From positions 3,721,001-3,785,000 of the forward strand of contig NC_059483.1 of assembly GCF_018139145.2 (NCBI RefSeq): a stretch of 64,000 bases of DNA. Reading direction: 5' to 3'. Position 1 is the first letter of the stretch; each line of letters opens with the position of its first letter. Shown here piece by piece: positions 48,591 through 61,600 of this stretch. The notes beneath the pieces were generated by a model that saw only the letters and a program-made list of their open reading frames with translations, did not search any database and was not told the DNA's origin. Source of the DNA: Gymnogyps californianus. Taxonomy: Eukaryota; Chordata; Aves; Accipitriformes; Cathartidae. The translations under genes and the position numbers were made by a program.

Positions 48591-50525
48591 CTGCATCTCC
48601 CTTCCTGCCTTAATTCTGACGATTTGGGAGCTCTGGGGGCTGCTTCAGGTATTCAGAAGTGTGAAGGGAAGAAAAGAAATGTGTTTCCATAACCTTCCAC
48701 ACACTTGATTTCTGTTCCAGTAACTTCCAGTCTTGGTAGAAACAAGAAATCTAGCTTTGCCAGATTTTTCTTTGGTCTTATACTATATGGCATGGAATAT
48801 CCCACTGTATCTCATAATATATAATTATATTTCTGAATTATTTTTATTTAAAATAGAACTGAAGAACTGCAATTAAATTGTGCTTAATTACCAGGAAGTC
48901 CTGAGAGGATTATATCCTGACATGAAACTCATTTTGCTAGTTGACCATTAGAAGTTCATGTAGTTGTTTAGATCCTTATCATCACTGAACTATGACTGTT
49001 CTTCATAACTTCAGGCAGGATTGTTTTGGGTGGGGATTTTTTCCCGTTATATAGAATATGGCGTTTTATTTGTCACTTAAAAATAGTCAGAAGCAAAGCT
49101 GAGATTGCCAAAAAATCAGGACAGACACAAGCTGCACTTAAAATTCAATACCACAAGCGTATCTACCACATGCATACCTACCTGAATTAATCTCTTTTAA
49201 CTGCCAGCACTAATTTTTGAGCCGACCAAGTTCATCTGCAAAACACATGCTAACTTAACCAGACATGCATTTGCAAGTTTTCTGTTTAAAAGCATAAATC
49301 CCTCTTATTATCATCAGCACAAGTTTACAGATCAGTACCTGCCCGTGTGGACATTCAGTTTCTAGGCGCAAGTGGTGTTCATTTGTTCAAACAGTACAGG
49401 TTTAGGGGATTCTCTTAGTGCATATGATGTCTTCTGAGGATATACCTTGCCCTCCACTGACAGCAAAGATGTAAAACAGCTTATCTTTTTGTTGAAAGTA
49501 ATTATTGGCAGTATTATGAAAGTTGAACATAATCATTTCCTATGCAGGTCATATTGTGCTGTTTGTACTACAAACAAGCTGGGTGAAGATGTGCTAAGTA
49601 GAGGTAAGCTTAAAACACAGTGTGTCCATTAATGAAAAGACTAGCTAACCATTCCAGACTATTCCATTATGTAACTGGAACCAAAAGAGATCATATTTCT
49701 TAAAGATTTTTTCAGTTTTTATACTGAGCTAATTCTTGAAGAAATATAGTCATTTAAAATTATTATAAAGGCAGGCATAGGCTGAAAATACTGTGATTTA
49801 TACCAGTGAGAGATATGTAGTAGCTATTTTTATGATATTATCTTTTAAAATTAATTTCTGTTTAATAGTGGCATATTTCCCTTTCAGAAGATGTTTGTAT
49901 ACTCAGAAGTCTGTGACATACAAGTAGAGGGTTAAGGGTCAATATGATTCATTAATAAAAATTAACTTGTCTATGTGTACAAATTCAGGCTTTTTTCAGG
50001 CATCTATAAACAATCCCCATATGCCTGGATGGATGCAAACTGTAAATGCGAACAGAACTGCTTAAACCTTTGCCACCCAAATCACAAGCTTGAAAATTCC
50101 ACATTTTAGCATTTAATGGAATTGTAGCAGATGGGAAACTTTTTCTAGTTGTAGTGTTTAAGACATCCCTCTGAAATGTACTTGTTCTTCTACAATATTT
50201 TTTTTTCCTACAGATAAACAGCAGAATTGGTTTCTGAGAAACCCAAATCACCAACAGTTCTGTTTATAAATATAACAGCAAGCCTTAAAGTGAATGCAAT
50301 CGGAGTTTTCACAGATGTTTTTCCAAAGGGCAATAATAATAGTAGACTTTGAGCAACTTTCATACCTGGGAGCTTAAAATGTCCTTGCAGAAAATCTCCT
50401 CAGCTGTGCCACATATTCTGTAGCGCCTCTGCCAAAAGATAAGCATAAAAAGAAAAGATATGAGCACAAAGAAGAGTCTTTCTCAACATATTCTGAAATG
50501 TGGAATAATATTCCACATCCGTTCA
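48591..50525. other. Gene-free stretch
   Basis: Plain sequence. A T9 run near 50200-50208. Nothing recognised. Confidence 0.5.
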
Positions 50526-50580
50526 GGGCCAAATTCAATCCTTGCAGCTTATTCCATCCACCACCAAACTGCAGACATGG
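50526..50580. repeat. Possible ancient palindromic repeat end
   Basis: GGGCCAAATTCAATCCTTG resembles the left end of old amniote palindromic repeats (GGGCCAAATTC...). The complementary right end is not recognisable. Confidence 0.3.
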
Positions 50581-52575
50581 CCCTCAGCTTGTGTATGGGC
50601 TGTGCTGATGCAAAGCAGGGATGCTGATCACCTCTTGTACCTTTTGAAAAAGGTCTTTTTTCTCAGTACTCTAAACGTTGCCCAGATTGCCACCCTCTGC
50701 TTAGTTTAATTAAAACCAGTTGAGATTTTTTAGGGCAAGTGAGATAAGAAGAACTTGTTTCATATCTCCTCTGCAGACTTTCTCTCTAAAGGATGCTCCT
50801 TCTCCAAATCACTGTAAGAAAAATAAATGACATAGAGTGCTTTGAACATGCAGGCATTAGGGCCGATGCATTTGGCACGTATAATAATTACCTTCTTTCC
50901 ATTTGCTATAAAGGAGCAAGCCAACAATATCCAGGTTTTTTCTAGGGGGTAGATTATCCACTGTTGTAGTAATTTCAGAGGCAATCCAATTACTAATAAA
51001 TATCCTCAACACAAAGCATAGCAATTTTGTGCTGGAGTGACTGCTCTCACCTACCCCCAGGCTGAGTCACTGTGCTCTTCGCTCTTCCAAAAGTGAGGTC
51101 ACTGGCAAGAAAGTTGTTTTTGCTGGAATTAGACAAATGCAGGTGGTAATGAGAGTTAATTATATAACAGTATGAATGCTAGATATCCTAAAGGATGTCG
51201 AGCATTTTCCACTGATCCTAATCTGTTTGGGAGCAAGTAGCACCTGTGAAGAAACATTTCACATGAAAATGGAAGTTTGGAGGAGCTCAGCACATGGCCT
51301 TGTCCCAGAATTCCTTTTATGCTGAATTTGAGCATAAAAAGGGGGAGATAACAGCTGGACAAGGACTACAAAAAGCGATACTACAGAGGAAAACATACAG
51401 CCTATCTGTCTACAGGAAAATAATCTAACACACATGAAATCTTGCTTACAAAGAAGACTGCTGTAAATTTCTGCTCATAGAGGAATCTCACTGTAGAGAG
51501 AAAATAAACCCTTCCTGTATGTATAAGATCCCACTGCAGCTGGAACAGTGCATGCAGCTCTGGGCAGCGCATGGTCAGAAGCACTGGCAGACTGGGGGGG
51601 AGATCACACCCTAATAACAGAAGTCGTTAGGGGAGCAGAGGATTTCCCCCATCGCCCATCCTGCCTCTCCCTGTTTGAATCCATCTGCTGCCTTTTGTTT
51701 TCTGCTTAGCTTTCTGTGTTTCTTGTTCAGGGTTTGCACCTCACCAGCTACAGTAGCAGCGCTCCAAGGGATTACTAATATTAAGTGACTCGTGTTAAAG
51801 CAGTAAAAAAATACTTGCATGTGTGTAACTTTGGTAAGCAAGAGCTGTGAACAGAAACCAGGAATTGGTTTTTGGTACAGGTAACTGAATACCTCTGAAA
51901 ATGGAAAACACTTCAAAGTTTCTAGCACTTTGTTAGAAAAAAATCTTCTCCCAGTGTGGACTATAAACTTCCCATGGTGCTCCTTCATAAAAGTCAAGTT
52001 TACTGTAGTGTCCTAACCTTCAGTATTCACCTCCTATATTTTCTGTTGTGCAGCACCTAGTGTTTTACGGTTACCAGGTCTGCCTTGGAAATGACTGTAT
52101 TTTAAGTATATATAGTGTTGTGGAAAGTCTATCTATTTTAGCAACTGAATCTGCCTGGGCGTCAACAGGACCCTTTGTAGACTCAGGGTTAACCCTGGTT
52201 GGAGACAGTAGCTGAATCAACCTCTGTTTCAACAGCTTTAGGACATTTTGTTTCAGTCTTAGTTATTCCATCTGCTTGCAGATTTCCAACCTGCCATCCT
52301 TCCTTCTTCTGACAAAAGCACGTGGAGCTTGATGAGAATTTAAAATCAAATAAAAGGAATGCGGCGGGATCCTGGATGCTCGGTTCATGCGTAGGACAGA
52401 AATAGCCTGCAGTTTGTCAGCTATAGTGAACGCTGTGCGCAGTTGGTAGCTCATTGTTTCTGTCACCTGGCAACGTAAGGCAGTCTTGTTTTGGGGGGAG
52501 ACTACTGATATATTTTTCATAGGATAATTGGCTGGTGTCTGCCTTGCCAATACCTAATAATGAGGAAAAAGTTAA
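50581..52575. other. Gene-free stretch
   Basis: Plain sequence. A 128-codon minus-strand frame (51611-51997) has no recognisable motif. Confidence 0.5.
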
Positions 52576-52598
52576 TTTTTTTTTTTTTTTTTTTTTTT
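52576..52598. repeat. T23 homopolymer
   Basis: Twenty-three T. No retroposon body recognised. Confidence 0.9.
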
Positions 52599-53465
52599 GC
52601 ATGGGAAGGAGGTAAGGGATTGTTTCAATTCCCTCGGTCTGTAAATGAGCAGTCAGGCATATAAATTAACTTTTGATTTTAAGAAAAGAAGCATTTTAGG
52701 GTATAGAGATGGAAATTCACAATGAGACTATTTTAACCCTTTTATCATAGAAATGCACTTTTTCTTTTACCATTATGCTTAATGACAGTGCAGTCACAGG
52801 CTGAAATAATAGGACTGACGTCTGGTTTGTGGTTCACACAACCACCCACAATAAGATCAATGCTATTACAAAAACTACTGCTCCAAGCTTTGCTGTGCCA
52901 ACAGCATACAGTTTATACCTGTTGGTTAAATTTGGATTCATCCTAACTATCGTTTATATTTAAAAGGGTGAGTGCTAACATGTCCAAAAGACCAAAGGCA
53001 GTATCATGCAAGAGATTCAAAAAAGGTGGTTGTCTTTCCTGGTTTAAAGAGCTCCTTTTGTTGGAAGATGCACAAGTTCAGAGGGCCTGTACAGAGGGTG
53101 CCCCCGTTGCACGGTGCTGGGGCAGTACAGAGTAGTCCTGAGATGTCCAAGGAGGACCACTGGCTGGCGGTGGGCTGGATCTGCTGGTCATGCCGCTCCA
53201 CGGGGGTCTGCAAGGCTGCCCAGCCCCAGAGCAGAGGTGGTGTATGCTCAGTTCTTCAGATGAAAAGAAATTCAAGGGCTAAATGCCACAAATCCTCACA
53301 CCATAGTGAGGAAAGCGTGTGTATGTGAGTGAAAGTGTGGTACACGTTTCTGCCCACTGTTGGTAGGAATGAGAGATGAAGGCATTTTATAGTACTGGCC
53401 CTCACCTGGAATCTTGTTGTAATTGTCGGTGCATTTTGTTTAGTTTTATAAATAGGAAGGCAGGC
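52599..53465. other. Gene-free stretch
   Basis: G+C-richer sequence at 53085-53240 gives open frames on both strands (118 codons +, 65-69 codons -). No domain recognised. Confidence 0.45.
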
Positions 53466-53513
53466 AAAGTGGCTATTGAACTGCAAACCAAAGTGGCTAT
53501 TGAACCACAGATC
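53466..53513. repeat. 24-bp tandem duplication
   Basis: Two adjacent 24-base units both begin AAAGTGGCTATTGAAC (53466-53489 and 53490-53513) and differ only near their ends. The length is a multiple of three, but the surrounding frame has no other coding evidence. Confidence 0.85.
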
Positions 53514-54989
53514 TTTGCTAGAGACACAGTCAAGCTTTGGGGTGAGTGCTTTTTTCCAAAATATCCTCCTATTAGCACCTGTTTCTCATGCTGGAAGGAA
53601 GATGTGTTACCACCTGAAGGGGAGCGTAAAGGCACAGGTATTTAAGACAGTTCTGCCTCCTGTTCAAAGGGGCTGGATCTTCAAAAGTGTTCAGTGCACA
53701 AGAGCTCCTGCAGTTTTCTAAACTACTCTTTTGAAAAGCTGTTGAAATCAACAGTGTTTTCTCCTTTGACATGCTTGAGGTTTGTGTCATATCCATCTGG
53801 GAGATGGAGCAGGCCCTTCATGGTATTAAGTTTATTACCATAACTCAAAAGGCATTAGAGATTCAGAGCACACAGTAACTCCAGGATGACTACTCCCAGC
53901 AAATTAGCTTTTACCTCTTCTAAGCTGTCGGTTTTTGAAGTGTACGAAGTAAGGAGAGAGGTGACCGGTACTTAAAAATCACTGCCTATTATCAGTCTTA
54001 TCATATAGGTACATGACACTGTATTCAGTTATGTTAATGTGACATGACTCATGTATGTGTGTGTGTGTTTATACACGTACATACAGCAGAGCTGAACCCC
54101 TTAAGCCAGGACAAGTAAACATCCATGAAGAATACAGGACATCACCCACCTACCCAAATCACTCAGTGTGCATAAAATCCGCAGAAAATGTCAGTACTTA
54201 TGAAGAATGGAGCACATTTACATTTTACTGAAAAGTACAGTTAACTTTTTTTATCACAAAGTGAAATTTGCTTTCTCCTGGAAGCTATTGGAAAGCTCTT
54301 TATAGCTCGATTAATGCAGCCCTTTGGGAAACAGAAGCTGCTGCGCAGCCTGTTGCAGAGGCAATTTCAGCATGACTCTGGCCTTGCAGGATCACGGGAT
54401 TTCTTCCGATTTGATAAGGCTCCCATTTCCACAGTGAAAGAAATTCCTTAAACTGGTTTCGCAAAGCTGTTTGCTTGTATTACAATGAAGAAAGATGAAC
54501 TTTATGTTGGTGCTTCTAAAAGTCTGAGACTGGGAAACATCCAAACTTATGTAGTTTAAAATGAGCTTTGCTTGCTGGAGTAAAATAAATATTACTCCAC
54601 CACTGTTTAGTGGTGGTATGTTCTGAGGTCAGGACTCTAAAAGATCACAGATCAAGAAGGCAGGGGGGGCGGGCATACCTTCCTTACAGCTGCAGAACTG
54701 AACGGAGTAGTAATAAATATTAAATGATGTTTCTAGCTAGAAGATGATCTGTATTCCACAACTGTATTTCGGGTATTAAAGAAAGAGAAGTAATTTAACA
54801 TCAAAAGGAGATATTTTATTTATGCTTTCTTATTTCCAAACTTGATAAACACAGAAATAAAACTCGGACATATAGAACTCCTCTTAGTTAATACATCTTT
54901 TAATCTAATTTTGCTAGAATTTAATAATTTAAGATGAAAATAGAAAAAACATTCCTTGAAATTATCATAATTTGGGACTGAAAATACGC
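53514..54989. other. Gene-free stretch
   Basis: Plain sequence with a short TG-repeat near 54053-54068. Confidence 0.5.
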
Positions 54990-55003
54990 TTTTTTTTTTT
55001 TTT
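54990..55003. repeat. T14 homopolymer
   Basis: Fourteen T between CGC and AGCATCC. Simple repeat. Confidence 0.85.
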
Positions 55004-58000
55004 AGCATCCACTAAAGACCAGAAAACAAGACATGCCAGGAGACTTTTAAAAATTTCATATTGCAGAGAAATAAAGAAAACCTCCATCAGATGTGAGTCT
55101 TCTCATGTACCTCGGTTTCATTGCAGCCCATCTAATGACCCCAGTGGGCTTAACCCTGCTTTACAGTGTTGCAACTGAGAACAAAATAAAACCCATCGTG
55201 TGATGTGCAGAGTTGCATACATGGAAACAACTGGTTTTAGCATTCATCGCTGTATATGGTCAGATTTTAAAGGACTTCTCTGTGTATATTATGTTCACAT
55301 GGACGTTACAATATTCATCACTAGATTTCGGGGAAATCCTGGGACATATTCACAATACAGCTGAATCACAACATCTGGCCTGATCGTCATAGCATTTTGG
55401 TGCTCGTGTTACTGCAAGTATTTTTACAAACAGTTTTGCTCACCTGTGTGTTTGGGGAGGTGCTTTTTGTTTGCTTGTTTGTATTTTGTGAGATGTGGGT
55501 GTTGAAACCATCTGTGGGCAAACAACCACAACAGGACGGAGACATCACTGGCTCCTCACTGGCAGCAGCCACAGTTTAACCTGTTCCACTAATTCTATAC
55601 GTTGGGAGATATGGAGAGTATTTAAGGGATTTCTTGCTGTCATTGAAAGCTATTCCTGGTGTTTGGGAGTGGATAATGTCACTGTGAAAGTCGCTGGAAA
55701 AGGGACTGGAAGCCCAGGAGAAGAATGCTAGCAGGAGCTGGAGCAGGAAAGGATGGAGAAATAAAAATCCTCGGACGGCAGCAGGTACGAGGGAAGGAGT
55801 TTCCCGGAGGAATGAGCCATGACAGTTGGGGTTCACAAATCACTTGTTTGGAGCGAGAGCCTCTCTACAACTGTGTAGCTGTGGGAATAGCCACGATGGT
55901 CTGGATGAGAGTGGGGCTGGGCTGGCAGGCAGGCTGCAGCGTGGGGACTCTGCCCAGCCACTGGTCCCAAAAGCCTGCAGATGTCTTGTGCTGCTTTGCC
56001 TGGCAGGTGGGCCAGGGCAGTTCTCGGTGCAGGTGGTCTCCGCGAGTCCTTAAGGTGTAATGCAAGGTAATTTTATGCTTTAACATCTTTTCCTCAGTGG
56101 CAGCATGCAGATGCTTTTTCTGCTTCTTAGGACCCGAGATTCAGAGATCTGGCACCCATCACCTGCAGGGCATTCACAGAACCATCGGTTTAACATTGCA
56201 ATTCTCTTGTAAAGAGCACTGCAGATGGCCTTTGCACCTTTAGGTTGCATGGGCTAGCTTGGAGAATTTCCTTGGCTTCAGAGAAAAGGCATGCCTGGAG
56301 CTCAGCTGGCCTTTTATTATTTGCAGGTGGCATGTGTTCCAGTATATCATATGAATTGGAAACTACACACATCTGTCCACCATTTCAGGATAGTTAGCAA
56401 GTTTCCCTTTCCAGTGATGCTCTTTGGATTCATAGCCCAAGGTGAGGATGTGTGCAAGTCGCTGGGAGGCTGGCCCAGGACTGATGGCATTGAATTGGGA
56501 TTACTTGGAAAATGTTAAACCACTGATCATCTGGAATCCATTTCATTCCTGCCAGGCAAAGGGAGAACAGAGTGCTCCAATTAGGTGGTGCTCATTTTCA
56601 ACCATGTCAGTTAATTAGCTGAAGACCAACCAGATGGGAAAGGATTTATCACACGGCTTTCAGAGGCTCAGGCACTGCATGTTGCCCAGTTTCAGGCACT
56701 TGGGAATTTATTTTTTTTTCTTTTTCCAGGAGGCTGAAGACAGGAGGGGAAGGTGGACTCCCAGTTCTTTGTTCCTTTATGAGAAGGGTCAGGTACTCAT
56801 TAGGCTTCAGTTTGCAGCACATTGGTTGTAACCAAATTGACTTTGCCACCTAAAACTGTCTCTCGTAAAAGATCCAGCTATGCTCTGTATCATAATGGAT
56901 GTGAACTAGGAATGAATTCAGTCCTTCAGGTATCGAGGTATATTTGCTAGAGAATTTATGTCTTCCAGGCAGGTGTCTGCCCACTGCCTTGGCGATCTCA
57001 GAGCCAGAAGGGGCAGAAGCAAGGAGACGAGCCCTGCCTTGCACACTCGTAAGGGGGGCTGGTAGGGTTTCCAAGGCACGTCTGTAATAAAGGCGGGCAC
57101 GGTGCGAGTTGTGTAGCTGACCAGCAGCACTGGGGAGTGATTTGTGGATTGCAGATTGAGCCTTGGGTAAGAAGCTAGAAATCAAAGTCTCCTCTTTCCT
57201 ATTCTAGCACAGTTCCAACCATCTCGGAGAAGTAGTTATGTTGGACTGTGGATACACGCAGGTGAGTCCATGTCCTGGACAATGATTATATGCAAATCAA
57301 ACAGTCTCATTTGGCAATGTCATCCCCTCAGATATGAGCATCTGTCTCTGAGAGCACTGATCATGCCTTGTCCCCATGGCACAGAGACTCATCTGCACAT
57401 TCTTTCCCCCATCCTTTAATTTTTTAGAGAACTCTATTTGCTATAAACAGAGCTTCTGCCCTGCTTCCCCAGACGCTTGTCTTTGCATCCCTTAGCTCAG
57501 GCTCTTCCACGATTGCTCACTTCCTTTGACATTTCTTTTATTGCTCTCTCGTGCACTACCTCATACTAACACATGTTACAACAGTAACATCTTTTTGTAG
57601 CACTAGTTTTAATTAGTCTTCACCTTCCCCTGGGATGGCTGTTTGCTCTAAAGCTTTCTGCAGGTGTATATTTTGCACTCTGTGACTCACTGCGTTACCT
57701 GTATGGTAATACAATGGCCTCGCCAGGAGCTTGTGGTGATTGCTGTTTAGGTGACTGTCCATATTTCCTCCCCAGCGTGCAGAATTCTCTGATCTTGGCG
57801 CGTGAAAATTACTGGCGATGTGGGAAGAATATTTTTAATGACGAGAGAAGGGAAAGATGAAGGTGGACACTTTCAAAGCTACTTCTGTGATTTTGGTATT
57901 CAGAGCCCACTTGTTTGAAGGGAAATCAGCATCTGAGTCCCATAGGTGGCTTTTAAGAAGTCTTTCTTTCAAAATGTGTTAAGAGCAGAAATGGAGCAAG

Positions 58001-59499
58001 TAGTTTATAAGACAAATAAGGAAGTGGATGATACAGTGCAAGTAAGCTATTTTATCCATGTTTTGCTGTACTTACAATGACTAATCACAAGACTAACCGG
58101 TAATGAAGTTATATTAGTTGTGCTATGAAGGCCTGCAGATCCGCTCTCTGAATCTGCCATACGAGACTTTCGTATTATTATACTCCTGTACAGTGTCTTT
58201 GATAATTTCACAGTGTCCTGTGTTTAGCTGGTAGGCTCTGTAAACCTTGACTAATTATTTTTACATTCTACATCTTCTCATTACAGCATGTTTGCCTGAA
58301 CCTCTGTGCCATGCTGTTCACAGCAAGTTCTGTGAAACATATCGGATCATCAGCAGTTTTGCTTCTCTAAGTCGTGGAAAATACAAAAGCTGGCAATTCT
58401 TTCTCAGTTTGCTTTCTAACACCTGGTATCTTGACTTTGCTTATGTGAGCTGCATCTTGGCCCATTTAATTAGTCTTCTGTTTGCATGCTGTAGCTGACA
58501 AATTAGCTGTAATCAAAATATTTATTATAACTGCCCATTTACCCTAGTTCTGTATGTGCACTGCCACAGGCTTTCTGTGTAAACGGAAGCTCCCAGTAAC
58601 CCCTGATCAATGCAGCAGGTTCTGTTTCAGCGGGGAAAAAAACCCAAGGAAGTATTTCAGATTTTCAGAGGGACTTCTGCCTGGGACAGAGGAGAGAAGG
58701 ACACACCATCCTCTTCCCTGGCCTTGACAAATCCCGTTGTGTTCCACTGTCATACATTCCAAATATTTCAATGATGAATATTTGTTTCTCTAATCTGAGT
58801 ACTTCATCCCCCTGGCAGTGCTCCGCCATTAGCTCCTCTTTGTGCCGGAGCAAACAGAAGCTGCTTGTTCTCATTTTCATGACCTCTCCTCACTCGGTTC
58901 TCTCTCAATTCATTACTGGGATGTTGGCTTCATGGCCCAATAACACCAGTAGGCATTGCTCATCTCTGCCACTTCCAGCGAAGCCCCCGGCTGCGGCTGC
59001 AGCACTCATCTCCGCTGTGGGAAGAGCTCCCCCAGCTGTGCAGCCCCTCCGTTGCTCCCCTCCAAATTCGAGCTGGGCTTTCCATCACCCTTGTAGAGAC
59101 CAACAGCCGGGCCCTGGGTGGGCATCACGGGCACGTCCACTTACCGAGCTCTTTGACTCTCTCTGTCCTTCGTGTGAACTAAGGCATAAAGCATCAAGCT
59201 CAGTGAAGCCCTAATGCCTGAAAAGGCCGAGAGGCACACAGTGCTGGGGACAAATATTAGAAAGAAATCCATTCTTCTGTTCATGTACATGTCTGCTAAT
59301 ATTCTGCATGAAAAAACCTCCAGTTTTTGCCTCCCTTTGTCTGGGCTTTGGCCGTACCTTTATACTGGCAGGGAAATCTCTACCTCTGCGGCACAGGTCT
59401 GTCTCTGCTAACTGGCTTCTGCCACATGCAGCTTGATTTTTTTTTTTATTCTTTCATTTACTAACTCAACGAACTGGGAAATCATTCCTGTGCTCTTCA
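55004..59499. other. Gene-free stretch with G+C-richer patches
   Basis: G+C is higher at 55725-56060, 56990-57115 and 58970-59140, where multi-frame open stretches appear (up to 147 codons at 58771-59214 +). CpGs are moderately frequent at 57000-57110. None of the frames contains a domain I can name, and overlapping frames on both strands suggest composition rather than coding. Confidence 0.45.
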
Positions 59500-59800
59500 T
59501 GCAATTAGACAAGAAAGTGATTCTTTCATAATTAGCTAATGCATCTATTTACATGTTTTTTAACATGTTACCGTTAATCAATTACTGTTGCGGGAGTTAG
59601 TAAAACTGCTTTGTGGTGCTAAGTGTTATATATTGATATCAGTTTAAACTGCTGTTTCTTTCTACTCAGCCATTTATTGTCATGTTAGTCTGACATGCTG
59701 TAACATGATGATTATGATGTGATACGTTGTAATATTTTCTTATGACAAATTCTCATTGATTTCAGCAGTATTTTGGAATAAATTACGTGAGGATATCACT
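59500..59800. promoter_or_regulatory. Candidate conserved noncoding element
   Basis: Contains ATGCAATTAGAC, CATAATTAGCTAATGCAT, GTTAATCAATTAC, and the inverted pair ACATGTT (59551-59557)/AACATGT (59562-59568) around TTTT. The site-dense, non-repetitive A+T-rich texture is like that at 2930-3190. Conservation is untested. Confidence 0.25.
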
Positions 59801-59858
59801 TCTGTATGGGAATGTCTGCACTGGACCAGCGGGCCAGTGAGTATATAGGGAGATTATA

Positions 59859-59900
59859 GCTTGAATTGTTCCTAACTGAGCTTGAGTTGTTCCTAAAAGA
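59859..59900. repeat. 21-bp tandem duplication
   Basis: Two adjacent units both begin GCTTGA and contain TTGTTCCTAA (59859-59879 and 59880-59900). They differ at three bases. Confidence 0.8.
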
Positions 59901-60736
59901 GAGCAACAATGGACAACATTGTATGCTCCATTGAATTATTTTCTTCATGAAGATAAATAGTGGTTTGAGGCTCTAGACAATAGTGCAGTTTTGGTTTATT
60001 TTAGTTTTAATTCATATTTTAGTGTTCCATTCTTGCCTGGTGGCGTTGAACGTCCTGCTGTGTTCTCTTGTTACTCCCATGAAGAGCAGATATGAAACCA
60101 AAACCTGAGATTGTAATTTGACAGTCTTCACTGCTGCTCCTCTCAGCATTATTCATCACTTCAATTATTATCCTTTCAAGACTGAAGCCTGAAAATGCAC
60201 AGCAGCAGTAGGAACAACAGCCAAAAGGCAAAAGTGCCTGCCTCCAATACCAGGCAAGGAACAGTGCACGGGTTTGTCCTCTCCTTGCAGGAGGAGGAAA
60301 CACTCAACCCCTCATCCAAGTGCACGATGAATGTATGATCGTCCCACGTGGAGCAAACCTCAGAAAAGCATTTTGTTCTTCAATGCCTTCTTATTTCTTT
60401 GGGATTTACTCTACTGCGTTTTTGTTTATGCCATACGTGACCTGTGAACGTGGATTGAGCTGCTGCCTGCGCAAGTGCTACTTTTCTCTGAGAGACTCAA
60501 AGACTCAGGAAAATCTATGCATACTCTTGCTCTTTAAGACACTGTGATTTCTGAACTTACACTTTTCTGACAGATTAATAGCTTTGGATATATTAATTAC
60601 CTTTTTAACTAAGGATAAACTATCAGGGGAAAGAATGTGCTTTGGGCTGGATTGGGGTCCATGAAGGTCATAAGATTTGTTAGAAAAGAAAAGATACAAT
60701 TTTTACATCCTAGTGTGTGAAACTGCATTATGCCAG
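59901..60736. other. Gene-free stretch
   Basis: Plain sequence. A 94-codon minus frame (60019-60303) has no recognisable motif. Confidence 0.5.
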
Positions 60737-60790
60737 AAATCCTCTCACTGATTTCAGTGGGTTGACTTGCCTGACTTGCATGAAGGTGGC
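60737..60790. repeat. Possible ancient palindromic repeat core
   Basis: CTCACTGATTTCAGTGGG resembles the CATTGACTTCAGTGGG core of old amniote repeats, followed by GACTTGCATGAAGG. Arms are not recognisable, so this is weak. Confidence 0.3.
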
Positions 60791-61220
60791 TTTATCTTAA
60801 GCTGCATTGTCTGTACACTTCAATAGAGTTTAAAAGAGAAAAGTCTGAGAGAAGACAACGAATTAAACAGTTGTGTCATTAAGCCCTCAACATTTGCAGA
60901 TAGGGCTTTGGCACAGTTTGACTTCCCAGTGGTAAGTACTTTGTTTGGTTTTGGTCATTTAGTTACTTATTAAACCTCTCATAAAGCTTTTCCAATATTT
61001 CTCCTTTTATTAACTACTGTCACAGAAACTGTATTTAATGCTTTCTCTCTTTTCCCATACTATAGCCCTGCAACATTCAAATTAAGTAAGTGGGAAGTGC
61101 AGTGATTTAATTATGAATCTGGAAAAAAAGTTTGCAGAACTTCCTTCTAACACCCATACAGTAATTTTCATGGCATAAGATGAACAGGTATTGAATCTGC
61201 CATTGTATTTAGAGGTAACT
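60791..61220. other. Gene-free stretch
   Basis: Plain A+T-rich DNA. Confidence 0.45.
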
Positions 61221-61256
61221 GAACCTTTTCAGCTTAGGGAACCTTTTCAGCTTAGC
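61221..61256. repeat. 18-bp tandem duplication
   Basis: GAACCTTTTCAGCTTAGG (61221-61238) is followed directly by a copy differing only in its last base (61239-61256). It is likely a recent slippage event. Confidence 0.88.
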
Positions 61257-61339
61257 TCCACAATCATTTTTGTTGGAGATAATCTACCATTTGAAAACCT
61301 TGCAAGTGGAAATTAGTACACAATAACCCACCCACAGTC

Positions 61340-61600
61340 CAAAGCAGCTCTGTGGCTTTTATAAATATACTGAACAGGCTCCTGTGTGGAAATAAACAGG
61401 GCTTTTAACTGTTTCTGTGATGAGAATTGATGGGTTTCTCTTTGCTACAGTGTCCACCCACAATTTTTTTCATTCAGACAATTAAACACCAATTTGCTGG
61501 GACAAAAGTGTAGATAAAAGAATTAGCTCGTGCTTCAGTGATTCTTCGTTAATAAATGCAGCTGGAATTGGTCTGCGAGGGATGTGACAAGCCAAGCACT
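61340..61600. promoter_or_regulatory. Weak candidate regulatory block
   Basis: Non-repetitive A+T-rich DNA with GACAATTAAACACC, GTTAATAAATGCAGC and AGAATTAGCTCG. It resembles conserved noncoding DNA in texture only. Confidence 0.18.

Noticed and set aside
51611..51997. 128-codon minus-strand frame
   Set aside because: No domain, and the Phe/Tyr- and Lys-rich mixture is typical of translated A+T-rich noncoding DNA.
58771..59214. 147-codon plus-strand open frame with an Ala/Pro-rich segment
   Set aside because: The length is explained by a local G+C-rich patch. The peptide has no recognisable motif.
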